Assembly (NCBI RefSeq): GCF_016595235.1
Contig: NZ_JAENHL010000007.1
Span: 1,276,765 to 1,340,764 of the forward strand
Source of the DNA: Taklimakanibacter albus
Lineage (GTDB): Bacteria > Pseudomonadota > Alphaproteobacteria > Rhizobiales > Aestuariivirgaceae
DNA length: 64,000 bases
Direction of reading: 5' to 3'
Shown here: positions 9,416 through 17,672 of the stretch, piece by piece
How the letters are laid out: each line of letters starts with the position of its first letter
How positions within the stretch are numbered: the first letter of the stretch is position 1
Translations under genes and position numbers: made by a program
Notes under the pieces: model-generated
What the model saw: only the letters and a program-made list of their open reading frames with translations
Databases searched by the model: none
Told to the model about the DNA's origin: nothing

Positions 9416-9732
9416 TCTTCATCCCTTTCCAAATTTTTCTTGAGATCGGTGAGCGCGCGCAATTTTCCGCGCTCGAATTTGTCGATCCAGCGGTCGGCGA
9501 TCTCGAAGATCGGCGCCGGATTAAGATAGTGCTCCTTCTCGCGGCCGCGCCGGAACGTCACCACGAGATTGGCCTCTTCGAGGATCGCCAGATGTTTGCT
9601 CACCGCCTGCCGGGTCATGTTCATCTCCTCGCACAGCGCGCCGAGCGTCTGTCCGTTCTTGGCATGGAGATTGTCGAGAAGCTGCCGGCGCGTCGGATCG
9701 GCCAGCGCCTTGAATACGGCGTCCATGCTCAT
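9412..9732 (-). CDS. ArsR-family winged-helix repressor
   Basis: A 106-residue helix-turn-helix regulator of the ArsR superfamily. FKALADPTRRQLLDNLHAK opens the domain, the recognition helix is MTRQAVSKHLAILEEANLV, and the wing is TFRRGREKEHYLN. It lacks an obvious Cys metal site (ELCVCDL-like motif), so it probably senses a non-metal signal. It is the first gene of a two-gene operon with the SRPBCC protein (4-nt overlap). A perfect 20-bp palindromic site (9742-9761) lies 9 bp upstream of the start and is the likely autoregulatory operator. Confidence 0.9.
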   Translation of the reverse strand: MSMDAVFKALADPTRRQLLDNLHAKNGQTLGALCEEMNMTRQAVSKHLAILEEANLVVTFRRGREKEHYLNPAPIFEIADRWIDKFERGKLRALTDLKKNLERDEE

Positions 9733-9741
9733 TCACCCAAT

Positions 9742-9761
9742 ATGCAACCATTCAGTTGCAT
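9742..9761. promoter_or_regulatory. ArsR operator candidate, ATGCAAC-N6-GTTGCAT
   Basis: Perfect 7-bp arms ATGCAAC (9742-9748) and GTTGCAT (9755-9761) with a 6-nt spacer, immediately upstream of the ArsR start at 9732. Position and symmetry fit autoregulation of the ArsR-SRPBCC operon. Confidence 0.6.
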
Positions 9762-9762
9762 G

Positions 9763-10422
9763 TCAAGAGGCAGGTTGTTTCTCGTATTTGGCGACGAAGT
9801 CTTCCGCCGAAAGCGCCGCCATGTCATCGACCACCTCGCAGAGCCGGTCATGCGGCCAATCCCACCAGGCGAGCCCAGCGATGCGCCGGGCGATATCGGC
9901 TGCGAAACGCGGGCGCAAAGGCTTCGCCGGAACGCCGGCGACGATCATGTAGTCGGCGACATCCTTGGCGACGACGGCGCCGGCCGCCACCACCGCGCCA
10001 TTGCCGATGCTGACACCGGGCAGGATGATGGCGCCATGGCCGATCCACACATCATGGCCGATCGTCACCTTCTTCAGCATGCGCTCTTCGCGGAAGCCCG
10101 CATCGAGCTTCTTGCCGAGGAAATATTCGTTGGGCCGATAGGTGATCTTATGCTGGCTCACCCGTTCCATCGGATGGTTGAGCGCGTTGATGCGCACATC
10201 GGACGCGACGGCGCAGAACTTGCCGATCGATGAATAGATGATCTCGGCATGGCGCTCGACATAGGAATAGTCGCCGAGCTCGGAATCCTTGAACGCTACG
10301 CGCTCTGCCAGCGCCGTGAAGCGGCCGAGCCTGGCGTTGCGCAATTGCGCGGAAGGATGGATGACGGGCTCCCCGTCACGCGAGGCTTTGGGCGAATGCC
10401 GTTTCGGATGGTCCTTCGTCAT
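9763..10422 (-). CDS. Hexapeptide-repeat acyltransferase, phosphonate-cluster type
   Basis: A 219-residue left-handed beta-helix transferase. Hexapeptide units are clear: [37 protein letters not shown] (about residues 115-152), ending in the [13 protein letters not shown] motif. The N-terminal half ([19 protein letters not shown], then NALNHPMER and YRPNEYF) resembles the transferase normally encoded in phosphonate (phn) gene clusters rather than chloramphenicol or virginiamycin acetyltransferases. No phn gene lies nearby, so the substrate is open. It is the next gene downstream of rpmB on the same strand, separated by a weak terminator-like hairpin. Confidence 0.8.
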   Translation of the reverse strand: MTKDHPKRHSPKASRDGEPVIHPSAQLRNARLGRFTALAERVAFKDSELGDYSYVERHAEIIYSSIGKFCAVASDVRINALNHPMERVSQHKITYRPNEYFLGKKLDAGFREERMLKKVTIGHDVWIGHGAIILPGVSIGNGAVVAAGAVVAKDVADYMIVAGVPAKPLRPRFAADIARRIAGLAWWDWPHDRLCEVVDDMAALSAEDFVAKYEKQPAS

Positions 10423-10440
10423 GAGGGACCATGATAATGC

Positions 10441-10465
10441 AAAAGCCGCCCGGCAAAGAGCGGCT
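10441..10465 (-). terminator. Possible weak intrinsic terminator after rpmB
   Basis: On the minus strand AGCCGC and GCGGCT pair (10460-10465 and 10444-10449) and are followed by TTTTGC. The stem is short and the T run only four, so termination may be partial. Confidence 0.4.
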
Positions 10466-10492
10466 CTGCAAATTCGACAGGCACCTGGAAGA

Positions 10493-10789
10493 TCAGGCGG
10501 CCTTTTCGGCGGCCACGCGCTTCTCGACGCTCTTCTTCAGGCGGCGGGCCTTGAGCGAGAGATTCTCGTCGCGGGACTTGACCAGGAAGGCATCGAGGCC
10601 GCCGGCATGCTCGACCGACTTCAGCGCGATGGCGCTGACGCGGAAATTATAGCCCAGTCCCATCGCATCGCTGATGAGATTGACATTGCACAGGTTCGGC
10701 AGGAACCGTGTCTTGGTCTTGTTATTGGCATGGCTGACCTTATTGCCAACCTGGGCGCCTTTACCCGTTAACTCGCAACGACGAGCCAT
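10493..10789 (-). CDS. rpmB: 50S ribosomal protein L28
   Basis: A 98-residue L28 protein of the large ribosomal subunit. It opens with [29 protein letters not shown], the hallmark of bacterial L28, followed by [15 protein letters not shown] and the C-terminal Lys/Arg-rich helix. Length is typical for alphaproteobacteria (about 95-100). It is divergent from the helicase gene, with a 620-bp gap holding two copies of a hairpin repeat. Confidence 0.97.
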   Translation of the reverse strand: MARRCELTGKGAQVGNKVSHANNKTKTRFLPNLCNVNLISDAMGLGYNFRVSAIALKSVEHAGGLDAFLVKSRDENLSLKARRLKKSVEKRVAAEKAA

Positions 10790-11032
10790 TTCACTGCTCC
10801 AAACTCAAATTCGCGGAAAGAGGTCGGTCGTATAAGGGCAAAGCCCCTCGCCCGTCAAGTTTCGCAGCGCTTTCTTCGGGTTGCATATGGCCGCAGCGCC
10901 CAAAAGAGCGATTCCCATTTTGGCACATATGGTAAATGCCAGGGCTGAAACCATGCTCCCAAATCCTTAACAGCCGCATGGCCGCTTGTGGAAAACCGCC
11001 AACCAGGCACAAGATGTTGCTCTAAACCATTG

Positions 11033-11081
11033 GAACAAAAGCGGAAAATCACGAGATCTGTGATTCGGACATGCTCTGTTC
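11033..11081. repeat. Hairpin repeat, copy 1
   Basis: Outer arms GAACA/TGTTC with interrupted inner pairing AATCAC-N7-GTGATT. Same family as 11267-11316; the 3' half GATTCGGACATGCTCTGTTC differs from copy 2 at two positions. Confidence 0.6.
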
Positions 11082-11266
11082 CGGAAGGGGAACAAATTCT
11101 TAACAGGATGCCGGGAATTGCCTGCTTCCCAGTGAGGCTTTGCTAACCATGAGCCTCGCCCACCAGGACGAAATTAACACTTGTCATGACCTAGCGAAGA
11201 AATCGCCTTCCAGCCCGTCAGGAGGACGACCAGGGTTGACGCAGCGAAACGAATGTTCAGCCTACG

Positions 11267-11316
11267 GAACAAAGCCGGAATCGGGGCCTGGTCAGCGATT
11301 CGGACAGGCTTTGTTC
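11267..11316. repeat. Hairpin repeat, copy 2
   Basis: Perfect outer arms GAACAAAGCC (11267-11276) and GGCTTTGTTC (11307-11316) plus inner GAATCG/CGATTC (11278-11283, 11296-11301) around a 12-nt loop. It lies 95 bp before the helicase start. Confidence 0.65.
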
Positions 11317-11410
11317 GCCTTTGAATCCGAAGGTTAAGCCGAGGCTCATTTTCGTGCGGCCGAAGCCCTTGACCCGGACGCCCCAGGGCATCAAGTGAGA
11401 ACTCAAGAAA

Positions 11411-14400
11411 ATGCCCGCCTCCCGCAGTGTCACGGCCGTTCTCGGCCCCACCAATACCGGCAAGACCCATCTCGCCGTCGAGCGCATGCTGGCGCATGGC
11501 ACCGGCATGATCGGCCTGCCGCTGCGCCTTCTGGCGCGCGAGATCTATGACCGGGTGCGCTTGCGGGTCGGCGATCACGCCGTCGCCCTCGTCACCGGCG
11601 AGGAGAAGATCATTCCGGCCACCCCGCGCTTCTGGGTGGCGACGGTGGAGGCCATGCCCTCCAATATCGACGTGAATTTCCTCGCCATCGACGAAATCCA
11701 GCTCTGCGCCGATTTCGAGCGCGGTCATATCTTCACCGACCGTCTGCTCAACCGGCGCGGCCGCGAGGAGACGATGCTCCTGGGCGCCGCCACCATGCGC
11801 CCGATCATCGAGCGGCTGGTGCCCGGCACCAACTTCGTCGCAAGGCCCCGTTTCTCCAAGCTGACCTATGCCGGCAGCAAGAAGCTGTCACGGCTCCCAA
11901 GGCGCTCCGCCGTCGTCGCCTTCTCGGCCGAGACCGTCTATGCGGTGGCCGAATTGATCCGCCGCCAGCGCGGTGGGGCCGCTGTCGTGCTGGGCGCCTT
12001 GTCGCCGCGCACCCGCAATGCGCAAGTGGCTCTCTTCCAGTCGGGCGATGTCGATTATCTGGTGGCGACGGATGCCATCGGCATGGGCCTCAATATGGAT
12101 GTCGATCACGTCGCTTTCGCCGCGACGCGCAAATTCGACGGCTTCCACTACCGCAACCTCAACCCTTCGGAGCTGGGCCAGATCGCCGGGCGCGCCGGAC
12201 GTTATCTCAATGACGGCACTTTCGGCACCACCGGTGAGGCCGAGCATTTCGACGCCGACATGATCGAACGCCTGGAGACCCACAAATTCGACAATGTGCC
12301 GGTGCTCCAATGGCGCAACCGCGACCTGGATTTCCGTTCGATCGACGGGTTGAAAAGGAGCCTCGGTTTTTTCCCGCGCATCGAGGGCCTGACGCGGGCG
12401 CAAGCCGGGCCCGATATCCTGGCGCTCGAGGCCTCGGCGCGCGACGAAACGGTCGCCGGCCTCGCCGCCACCCCCGCCCAGGTGGCGCTTCTGTGGGATG
12501 TCTGCCAGATCCCCGATTACCGCAATATCAGCGCCAGCGAGCATGCGGGGCTGGTCGGGCGTATCTTCGAGTTCCTGTCGCGCGACAAGCACCGCATCCC
12601 GGAGGACTGGTTTGCCCGCCAGCTCAGCCACTGCGACCGCTCCGACGGCGACATCGATACCCTGTCCAATCGCATTGCCCATGTCCGGACCTGGACTTTT
12701 GTGGCAAACCGTTCCGACTGGCTGGAGGCACCGCTCTTCTGGCAGTCGCGCACCCGCGAAATTGAGGACAAATTATCAGATGCCTTGCATGAAAGGCTCA
12801 CACAGCGTTTTATCGACCGCCGCACGAGCGTGCTCATGCGGCGTCTGGCCCAAAAGGAAGAATTGATGTCGACGGTTGAGGAAGATGGCGCCCTGCATGT
12901 GGAAGGCGAGTATGTGGGCCGCATCAAGGGATTCCACTTCATTCCCGATGGTGGAGACGGCGCCACCGGCAAGACGGTGAAAGCCGCCTCGCTGAAGGCC
13001 GTGGCGACCGAGATCGCCGGCCGCGCTCAGACGGTCGCCGCCTGTCCCGATCCCGATCTGTCGCTGACGCGGCAGGGTCAGATCGTCTGGCAGAATGCGC
13101 CGATCGCCAGGCTCGAGGCCGGCCCCGCCCTCCTCAAGCCGCGCATCGTCATCATCGCCGACGACCAGCTGACCGGCCCCGATCGCGAGGCGGTGCAGGC
13201 GCGGCTCGAGAAGTTTCTGAGCCGCCACATCGCCAACGTGATCGAGCCCTTGATCAAGCTCGAAGAGGGCGAGGGCCTCACCGGCACCAGCCGCGGCATC
13301 GCCTTCCGCCTGGTCGAGACGCTGGGCGTGCTGCCGCGCGATCAGGTGGCGCAGGAAGTGAAAAGCCTGAGTCAGGACGAGCGCGCCGCCTTGCGCAAAT
13401 TCGGCGTGCGCTTCGGCGCCTTCAATGTTTTCGTGCCGCTGCTGCTGAAGCCCGCCGCAACGCAATTGCGCCTGCTGCTCTGGGGCCTGGAGAAAGGCAA
13501 GGAAGGCAAGTTCGATCTCGAGACCTTGCCGGAATCCCCGGGCCAGGGCCTCACCTCTGCGATTTTCGACCGTTCGACGCCGCGCGGCTTCTACGGCATT
13601 TGCGGCTACCGCATCTGCGGGCCGCGCGTGGTGCGCATCGACATGCTGGAGCGGCTCGCCGACATGATCCGCGACCGGGTCTTCTGGCGCCCGCGTTTTC
13701 CGGAAGAACCGCGCCCGGCCGGCTCCATCGAGGGCGGCGGCTTCGGCATCGTGCCCGACATGATGTCGCTGGTCGGCTGCTCGGGCGAGGAGTTCCAAGC
13801 CATTCTGCGCAGCCTCGATTTCCGCATGCAGAAGCGCAAGGTGAAGCGGCCGGTGCCGGCCGCCACGGCGCCGGCGGCAGCCGAGCCGGAAGCCGCAACC
13901 GAAGCTCCTTCGGGCGACGCGGTGGCTGAGATTGTGGCCGAACCGGTCATCGAGCCCGTTGCGGAGGCCGTAATAGAGACACCCGCCGTCGAGGCGGCGC
14001 CGGTCGAGACCGAGCTTTCGGACGAAACCGCCGAGACCGCGCCCGCCACGGCCGAAGGGGAAGCGGCAGTCCCTGCCGACGCCGCTCCGGTTGAAGGGGA
14101 CGCGGCGGTCCCCGCTGAGACAACCGCGGCCGACGCGTCGGCGGAGGAGATCGAGATCGAGGTCTGGTGGCCCAAGGACACCGGTCCCTTCCGCCGCGAG
14201 CGCCAGAAGCCCGAGGCGCGGCCGCAGCAACAGCAGCAGCAACGCCATCGGCGCGGTAAGGAACGCGGCGAGCATAAGGCGCAGGACGGCGGCAAGCCCG
14301 GCCAGCGGCCCCAGAAGCCGCAGCGCCCGCCCCGCCCCGAGCGCAAGCCGGAAAAGCCGATCGACCCCGATTCGCCTTTCGCCATTCTGGGGGCGCTCAA

Positions 14401-14425
14401 GGCGCAACTCGCCAATAAGACGTGA
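11411..14425 (+). CDS. SUV3-like DExH RNA helicase with extended disordered tail
   Basis: A 1004-residue superfamily 2 helicase related to mitochondrial SUV3, an NTP-dependent RNA unwinding enzyme of the RNA degradosome. Walker A is LGPTNTGKTHLAVE (about residues 9-22), the DExH box is AIDEIQLCADF (about residues 93-103), and motif VI is LGQIAGRAGRYLNDG (about residues 255-269). After about residue 815 the protein becomes low complexity: first Ala/Glu/Val/Pro-rich, then a Gln run and an Arg/Lys/Pro/Gln-rich basic stretch, ending in a conserved PIDPDSPFAILGALKAQL segment. The tail probably tethers RNA. Its stop overlaps the GTG of the S4-domain gene by 4 nt, a coupling that supports a joint RNA-related role. 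Confidence 0.9.
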   Translation: MPASRSVTAVLGPTNTGKTHLAVERMLAHGTGMIGLPLRLLAREIYDRVRLRVGDHAVALVTGEEKIIPATPRFWVATVEAMPSNIDVNFLAIDEIQLCADFERGHIFTDRLLNRRGREETMLLGAATMRPIIERLVPGTNFVARPRFSKLTYAGSKKLSRLPRRSAVVAFSAETVYAVAELIRRQRGGAAVVLGALSPRTRNAQVALFQSGDVDYLVATDAIGMGLNMDVDHVAFAATRKFDGFHYRNLNPSELGQIAGRAGRYLNDGTFGTTGEAEHFDADMIERLETHKFDNVPVLQWRNRDLDFRSIDGLKRSLGFFPRIEGLTRAQAGPDILALEASARDETVAGLAATPAQVALLWDVCQIPDYRNISASEHAGLVGRIFEFLSRDKHRIPEDWFARQLSHCDRSDGDIDTLSNRIAHVRTWTFVANRSDWLEAPLFWQSRTREIEDKLSDALHERLTQRFIDRRTSVLMRRLAQKEELMSTVEEDGALHVEGEYVGRIKGFHFIPDGGDGATGKTVKAASLKAVATEIAGRAQTVAACPDPDLSLTRQGQIVWQNAPIARLEAGPALLKPRIVIIADDQLTGPDREAVQARLEKFLSRHIANVIEPLIKLEEGEGLTGTSRGIAFRLVETLGVLPRDQVAQEVKSLSQDERAALRKFGVRFGAFNVFVPLLLKPAATQLRLLLWGLEKGKEGKFDLETLPESPGQGLTSAIFDRSTPRGFYGICGYRICGPRVVRIDMLERLADMIRDRVFWRPRFPEEPRPAGSIEGGGFGIVPDMMSLVGCSGEEFQAILRSLDFRMQKRKVKRPVPAATAPAAAEPEAATEAPSGDAVAEIVAEPVIEPVAEAVIETPAVEAAPVETELSDETAETAPATAEGEAAVPADAAPVEGDAAVPAETTAADASAEEIEIEVWWPKDTGPFRRERQKPEARPQQQQQQRHRRGKERGEHKAQDGGKPGQRPQKPQRPPRPERKPEKPIDPDSPFAILGALKAQLANKT

Positions 14426-14700
14426 GTCGGCAGCGCATCGACAAATGGCTGTGGTTCGCCCGGATGGTGAAGACCCGGACTTTGGCCGCGTCCATAGTGT
14501 CGCAGGGGCAGGTCCGGCTCAATAAGGTGAAGATCGCCAAGCCCGCCCAGGAGGTGGGGCCGGGCGATGTGATAACCTTGGCCGCGCATGGCCGGGTGCG
14601 GGTCCTCAAGGTGCTGGCGATCGGCACCCGCAGGGGCCCGGCCAGCGAAGCCCAGACCCTCTATGAGGACATGGCAGACCCCGCCGCGGATGCGTCGTAA
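14422..14700 (+). CDS. S4-domain RNA-binding protein (HslR-like)
   Basis: A 92-residue protein made of one S4 RNA-binding domain: RIDKWLWFARMVKTRTLAASIVSQGQVRLNKVKIAKPAQEV then GDVITLAAHGRVRVLKV. E. coli HslR (Hsp15), the best-known relative, binds 50S subunits carrying stalled nascent chains. It starts with GTG inside the helicase stop (overlap GTGA), so it is translationally coupled to the SUV3-like helicase. Both being RNA-binding suggests an RNA or ribosome quality-control pair, which is inference. Confidence 0.9.
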   Translation: MSRQRIDKWLWFARMVKTRTLAASIVSQGQVRLNKVKIAKPAQEVGPGDVITLAAHGRVRVLKVLAIGTRRGPASEAQTLYEDMADPAADAS

Positions 14701-14724
14701 AATCTGCTGCATTAGCCCGCATCC

Positions 14725-14822
14725 CAGCGAAGTTGAATGACTTCGCTGAAAAGGATTCGCGCCAAAATCAATATGTTGGCGCAAATCCTTATCGCCAAAG
14801 TCTTCAACTCTGGCGGGATTTG
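14725..14822. repeat. Mosaic of three hairpins, including a copy of the CGCCAAAGT module
   Basis: Three consecutive palindromes: CAGCGAAGT-N6-ACTTCGCTG (14725-14748); AAGGATT(c)GCGCCA ... TGGCGC(a)AATCCTT (14751-14790); and the CGCCA(a)AGT-N5-ACT(c)TGGCG module inside AAATCC/GGATTT. The 35-bp block at 14788-14822 recurs at 29941-29975 with one mismatch, and its inner stem recurs inverted at 63356-63379. Confidence 0.7.
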
Positions 14823-14878
14823 CTCTTGCTCTAAAGCCTTGCTATAGAGCGTTCGGAATAAAGAACGGATTGTCGCGA

Positions 14879-15217
14879 ATGACCTATATCGTCACGGAAA
14901 ACTGCATTAAATGCAAGTACATGGACTGTGTGGAAGTCTGCCCGGTCGATTGCTTCTATGAAGGCGACAACATGCTCGTCATCCATCCGGACGAATGTAT
15001 CGACTGTGGCGTCTGCGAACCGGAATGCCCGGCCGAGGCGATCAAGCCCGACACCGAGCCCGGCCTTGAAAAGTGGCTGGAACTCAACACCGAATATGCC
15101 CCGAAATGGCCGAATATCACGATTAAGAGGGATGCGCCGCCCGATGCCAAGGAATTCGACGGCGTCGAAGGCAAGCTCGAGAAGTATTTCTCGCCCAATC
15201 CCGGTGAAGGCGATTGA
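14879..15217 (+). CDS. fdxA: Seven-iron ferredoxin FdxA
   Basis: A 112-residue ferredoxin carrying one [3Fe-4S] and one [4Fe-4S] cluster, a low-potential electron carrier. Cysteines sit in [17 protein letters not shown] (residues 9-25) and [12 protein letters not shown] (residues 40-51), the standard 7Fe pattern; the extended C-terminus (ALEKWLELN-like, then [18 protein letters not shown]) is typical of FdxA. The ATG at 14879 matches the family N-terminus [13 protein letters not shown]; a TTG three codons earlier is less likely. The gene stands alone between repeats and the CarD gene, an order often seen in Hyphomicrobiales. Confidence 0.95.
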   Translation: MTYIVTENCIKCKYMDCVEVCPVDCFYEGDNMLVIHPDECIDCGVCEPECPAEAIKPDTEPGLEKWLELNTEYAPKWPNITIKRDAPPDAKEFDGVEGKLEKYFSPNPGEGD

Positions 15218-15540
15218 TTTGAATATGTTGCGGGGCCATTAACCTTTTCCCCCGCAAATATCGCTCGTTACGCAGAATTATACCGTACACGGACAGGTCG
15301 GACTTTAATTTTCATTAAAGCCGTGCTATATTCCCTCATGATGTAAACCAGACTTACGGAAACGATCCCGGGCCCCCAAAGCTCGGATTTTTTTCGCCAA
15401 ATGCCTGTCCAATGCCGGAAAGAGGGCCTGAGATCCCCATCCGCTGGACTGCCGGAAAGGCGAGATCAGACGATCGGCCGTTTGCTCAAGGCGCCGGCAT
15501 TAGCTTGCGCCATCGATAGGTTGCGAGGCGAAGGAAAGCC
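15218..15540. other. Intergenic region fdxA - carD
   Basis: About 320 bp with no credible gene. Just after fdxA there is a hairpin: ATAT(g)TTGCGGGG (15223-15235) pairs with CCCCGCAAATAT (15250-15261), without a T run, so it may protect or terminate the fdxA message. An AT-rich GCTATATT near 15325 could be a -10 region for the CarD gene, but no convincing -35 is visible. Confidence 0.4.
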
Positions 15541-16479
15541 ATGACCAAATCGAAGACGAAGGCCACTGCCAAATCCCTGAAAACTGCAGCGAAAGCGAAG
15601 AAAAAGATCGTGCAAAAAGCCACTGCCAAGAAAAAGCCGGCCGTGAAGGCCAAAACTGTAGTCGCCCCGAAGAAAGTGAAGCCCGCCGTCCAGCCGGCCA
15701 AGGCCGCTGCCAAGCCGGTCCACAAGCCTGAAGTGAAAGCCCAGGCGCACGCCCCGCAGGCCCATAAACCCGCCGCTCCCGCGCCCAAGCCCCAGGCTCC
15801 GCTCCATAGGCCTGAGCAGCCGAAGGCGCATGCGCCCCAGGCCCATAGGCCCGCTCAGCCGGTCCAGGCGCCGGTGGCGACCCATGCCCCCATCACCCAT
15901 ATGGCCGACAAGCCGGTCGTCGCCACGCCGGCCGCCAAGAAGCTTCTGTTCAAGGTCAACGAGCTGATCGTCTATCCGGCGCATGGCGTCGGCCGCGTCG
16001 TCATGATCGAGGAGCAGGAGATCGCCGGCATCAAGCTCGAGCTCTATATCGTCGATTTCGAGAAAGAAAAGCTGCGCCTCAAGGTTCCGACCTCGAAGTC
16101 GGAGCAGAAGGGCATGCGCAAGCTCGCCGACAAGCCGCTCATCGAGCATGCGATGAAGGTGCTGAAGGGCCGCGCCCGCATCAAGCGGACCATGTGGTCG
16201 CGCCGCGCTCAGGAATACGAAGCGAAGATCAATTCCGGCGACCTCATCGCGGTGGCCGAGGTCGTGCGTGACCTCTACCGCTCCGAGCGCCAGCCCGAGC
16301 AGTCCTACTCTGAACGCCAGCTCTTCGAGCAGGCGCTCGACCGCATGGCGCGCGAGATCGCCGCGGTGAAGAAGATCGACGACGACATGGCGGTCAAGGA
16401 GATCGAAACCTTCCTCGCCAAGAACGCGCATCGCAACACCAAGGCCGATGACGGCGTTCCGGCGGAAGAAGCGGCGTGA
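15541..16479 (+). CDS. CarD-family transcription regulator with a histone H1-like N-terminal tail
   Basis: A 312-residue protein with two parts. Residues 1-135 are Lys/Ala/Pro-rich and repetitive (KATAKSLKTAAKAKKK..., then AHAPQAHKPAAPAPKPQAP), like histone H1 tails. Residues 138-300 are a complete CarD domain: an RNA polymerase-interacting part (FKVNELIVYPAHGVGRVVMIEEQEI) and a helical C-terminal part with the conserved Trp in TMWSRRAQEYEAKI. CarD binds the beta subunit and stabilises open promoter complexes, especially at rRNA promoters. Most alphaproteobacterial CarD proteins are about 170 residues, so the tail is an addition. An intrinsic terminator follows. Confidence 0.93.
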   Translation: MTKSKTKATAKSLKTAAKAKKKIVQKATAKKKPAVKAKTVVAPKKVKPAVQPAKAAAKPVHKPEVKAQAHAPQAHKPAAPAPKPQAPLHRPEQPKAHAPQAHRPAQPVQAPVATHAPITHMADKPVVATPAAKKLLFKVNELIVYPAHGVGRVVMIEEQEIAGIKLELYIVDFEKEKLRLKVPTSKSEQKGMRKLADKPLIEHAMKVLKGRARIKRTMWSRRAQEYEAKINSGDLIAVAEVVRDLYRSERQPEQSYSERQLFEQALDRMAREIAAVKKIDDDMAVKEIETFLAKNAHRNTKADDGVPAEEAA

Positions 16480-16506
16480 ATCGCCCCTTCTGAATGATCG
16501 ATGAAG

Positions 16507-16531
16507 AGCCCGGCCCAGCGCCGGGCTTTTT
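16507..16531 (+). terminator. Intrinsic terminator after the CarD gene
   Basis: AGCCCGGC (16507-16514) pairs with GCCGGGCT (16520-16527) across a 5-nt loop and runs into TTTTT. It lies between the CarD stop and clpS. Confidence 0.85.
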
Positions 16532-16549
16532 GTTGCAGGCGATCATGTC

Positions 16550-16858
16550 ATGAGCCCAAAATCCACTGTCGCGCCGCGCACCAAGGTCAAGCCCAAGACC
16601 GAGCGCCCGAAGCTCTGGAAGGTCATTCTCCTCAATGACGACTACACGCCGCGCGAGTTCGTCGTCACGGTGCTGAAGGCGGTGTTCCGCATGACCGCGG
16701 ACCGCGCCCATGGCGTCATGATGACCGCGCATCAGCGCGGCGCCTGTGTCATCGCCGTATTCACCAAGGATGTCGCCGAGACGAAGGCGAAAGAGGCGAC
16801 CGACCTCGGCCGCAGCAAGGGCTATCCGCTGTTCTTCACCACCGAGCCTGAAGAATAA
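16550..16858 (+). CDS. clpS: ATP-dependent Clp protease adaptor ClpS
   Basis: A 102-residue adaptor that delivers N-degron substrates to ClpAP. After a flexible basic N-terminus the core is WKVILLNDDYTPREFVVTVLKAVFRMTADRAHGVMMTAHQRGACVIAVFTKDVAETKA, with the NDDYTP substrate-pocket motif and the histidine of the MTAHQRG helix that contacts ClpA. The C-terminus GYPLFFTTEPE is standard. clpA itself is not in the window. Many Hyphomicrobiales carry two ClpS paralogues; I cannot tell which this is. Confidence 0.95.
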   Translation: MSPKSTVAPRTKVKPKTERPKLWKVILLNDDYTPREFVVTVLKAVFRMTADRAHGVMMTAHQRGACVIAVFTKDVAETKAKEATDLGRSKGYPLFFTTEPEE

Positions 16859-17011
16859 GGCGCGCAATAACAGCCCCTACGCCGCGTACCGGCATTTGGT
16901 TGCATGGCCGTCTCTCAACTCATTGTGACGGGCGTGACGGCGTCCACTTTCCCGCAAGCCTCGTATCGAAGGGCGTATCCACTTGGATGATGACCTAGAG
17001 AGGACTATGCG

Positions 17012-17572
17012 ATGACCAAATTTCACAAGACCCTGACTGCCGCCGCTGCCGCCCTGGCGATGGGGGCCGCCGGCCTCGCTTTCGCCGCCAATCCGATGGT
17101 GGGCGGCGCCGAGATGTTCCCGGACAAGAATATCGTCGAGAACGCGGTCAATTCGAAGGATCACACGACCCTGGTCGCGGCGGTCAAAGCGGCCGGCCTG
17201 GTCGAGACCTTGCAGGGCAAGGGGCCCTTCACTGTTTTCGCGCCCACCAATGAGGCCTTCGCCGCCTTGCCGGCCGGGACCGTCGAGACCCTGCTCAAGC
17301 CCGAGAACAAGGACAAGCTCGTCAAGATCCTCACCTGCCATGTGGTGGGCGCCGAGGCGTTCTCGAAGGCCATCATGAAGATGGTCGACGACGACAAGGG
17401 CAAGCACCCGGTCAAGACGGTGGGCGGCTGCACCCTCACCGCCATGTATGAGGGCGGCAAGGTGATGATCGCCGATGAGAACGGCACTGTCGCCAATGTC
17501 ACCATTGCCGATGTCGACCAGTCGAACGGCGTCATCCATGTGATCGACAAGGTCCTGCTGCCGAAAATGTAA
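17012..17572 (+). CDS. Secreted fasciclin (FAS1) domain protein
   Basis: A 186-residue protein with a signal peptide (about residues 1-25, ending GLAFAA) and one FAS1 domain. The FAS1 H1 and H2 motifs are visible: [37 protein letters not shown] (about residues 52-89) and the C-terminal [13 protein letters not shown]. Such bacterial proteins act in the periplasm or envelope, in adhesion or surface stress; the exact role is unknown. A strong intrinsic terminator lies 27 bp after the stop. Confidence 0.92.
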   Translation: MTKFHKTLTAAAAALAMGAAGLAFAANPMVGGAEMFPDKNIVENAVNSKDHTTLVAAVKAAGLVETLQGKGPFTVFAPTNEAFAALPAGTVETLLKPENKDKLVKILTCHVVGAEAFSKAIMKMVDDDKGKHPVKTVGGCTLTAMYEGGKVMIADENGTVANVTIADVDQSNGVIHVIDKVLLPKM

Positions 17573-17599
17573 CCGTCGGCTAACGGGACGTGAGACCTT

Positions 17600-17626
17600 G
17601 AGCCCGGTTCGCCGGGCTCCTTTTTT
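17600..17626 (+). terminator. Intrinsic terminator after the fasciclin gene
   Basis: GAGCCCGG (17600-17607), TTCG tetraloop, CCGGGCTC (17612-17619), then a run of six T after one C. Confidence 0.9.
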
Positions 17627-17672
17627 GCGGGGTTCCGTCCGGGCAGCGAACGCTATATAAGCGGCCCCGAGT

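Larger units (their letters stand above)
10790..11410. other. Intergenic region between rpmB and the helicase with two hairpin repeats
   Basis: About 620 bp without a credible gene. It holds two related, directly oriented 50-nt hairpins: copy 1 at 11033-11081 (GAACAAAAGC ... GCTCTGTTC with inner AATCAC/GTGATT) and copy 2 at 11267-11316 (GAACAAAGCC ... GGCTTTGTTC with inner GAATCG/CGATTC). Their 3' 20 bases match at 18 positions. Copy 1 is followed by a second small inverted repeat TGTTCC-N6-GGAACA (11077-11094). The rpmB promoter must lie in the left part; I cannot place it. Confidence 0.55.
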
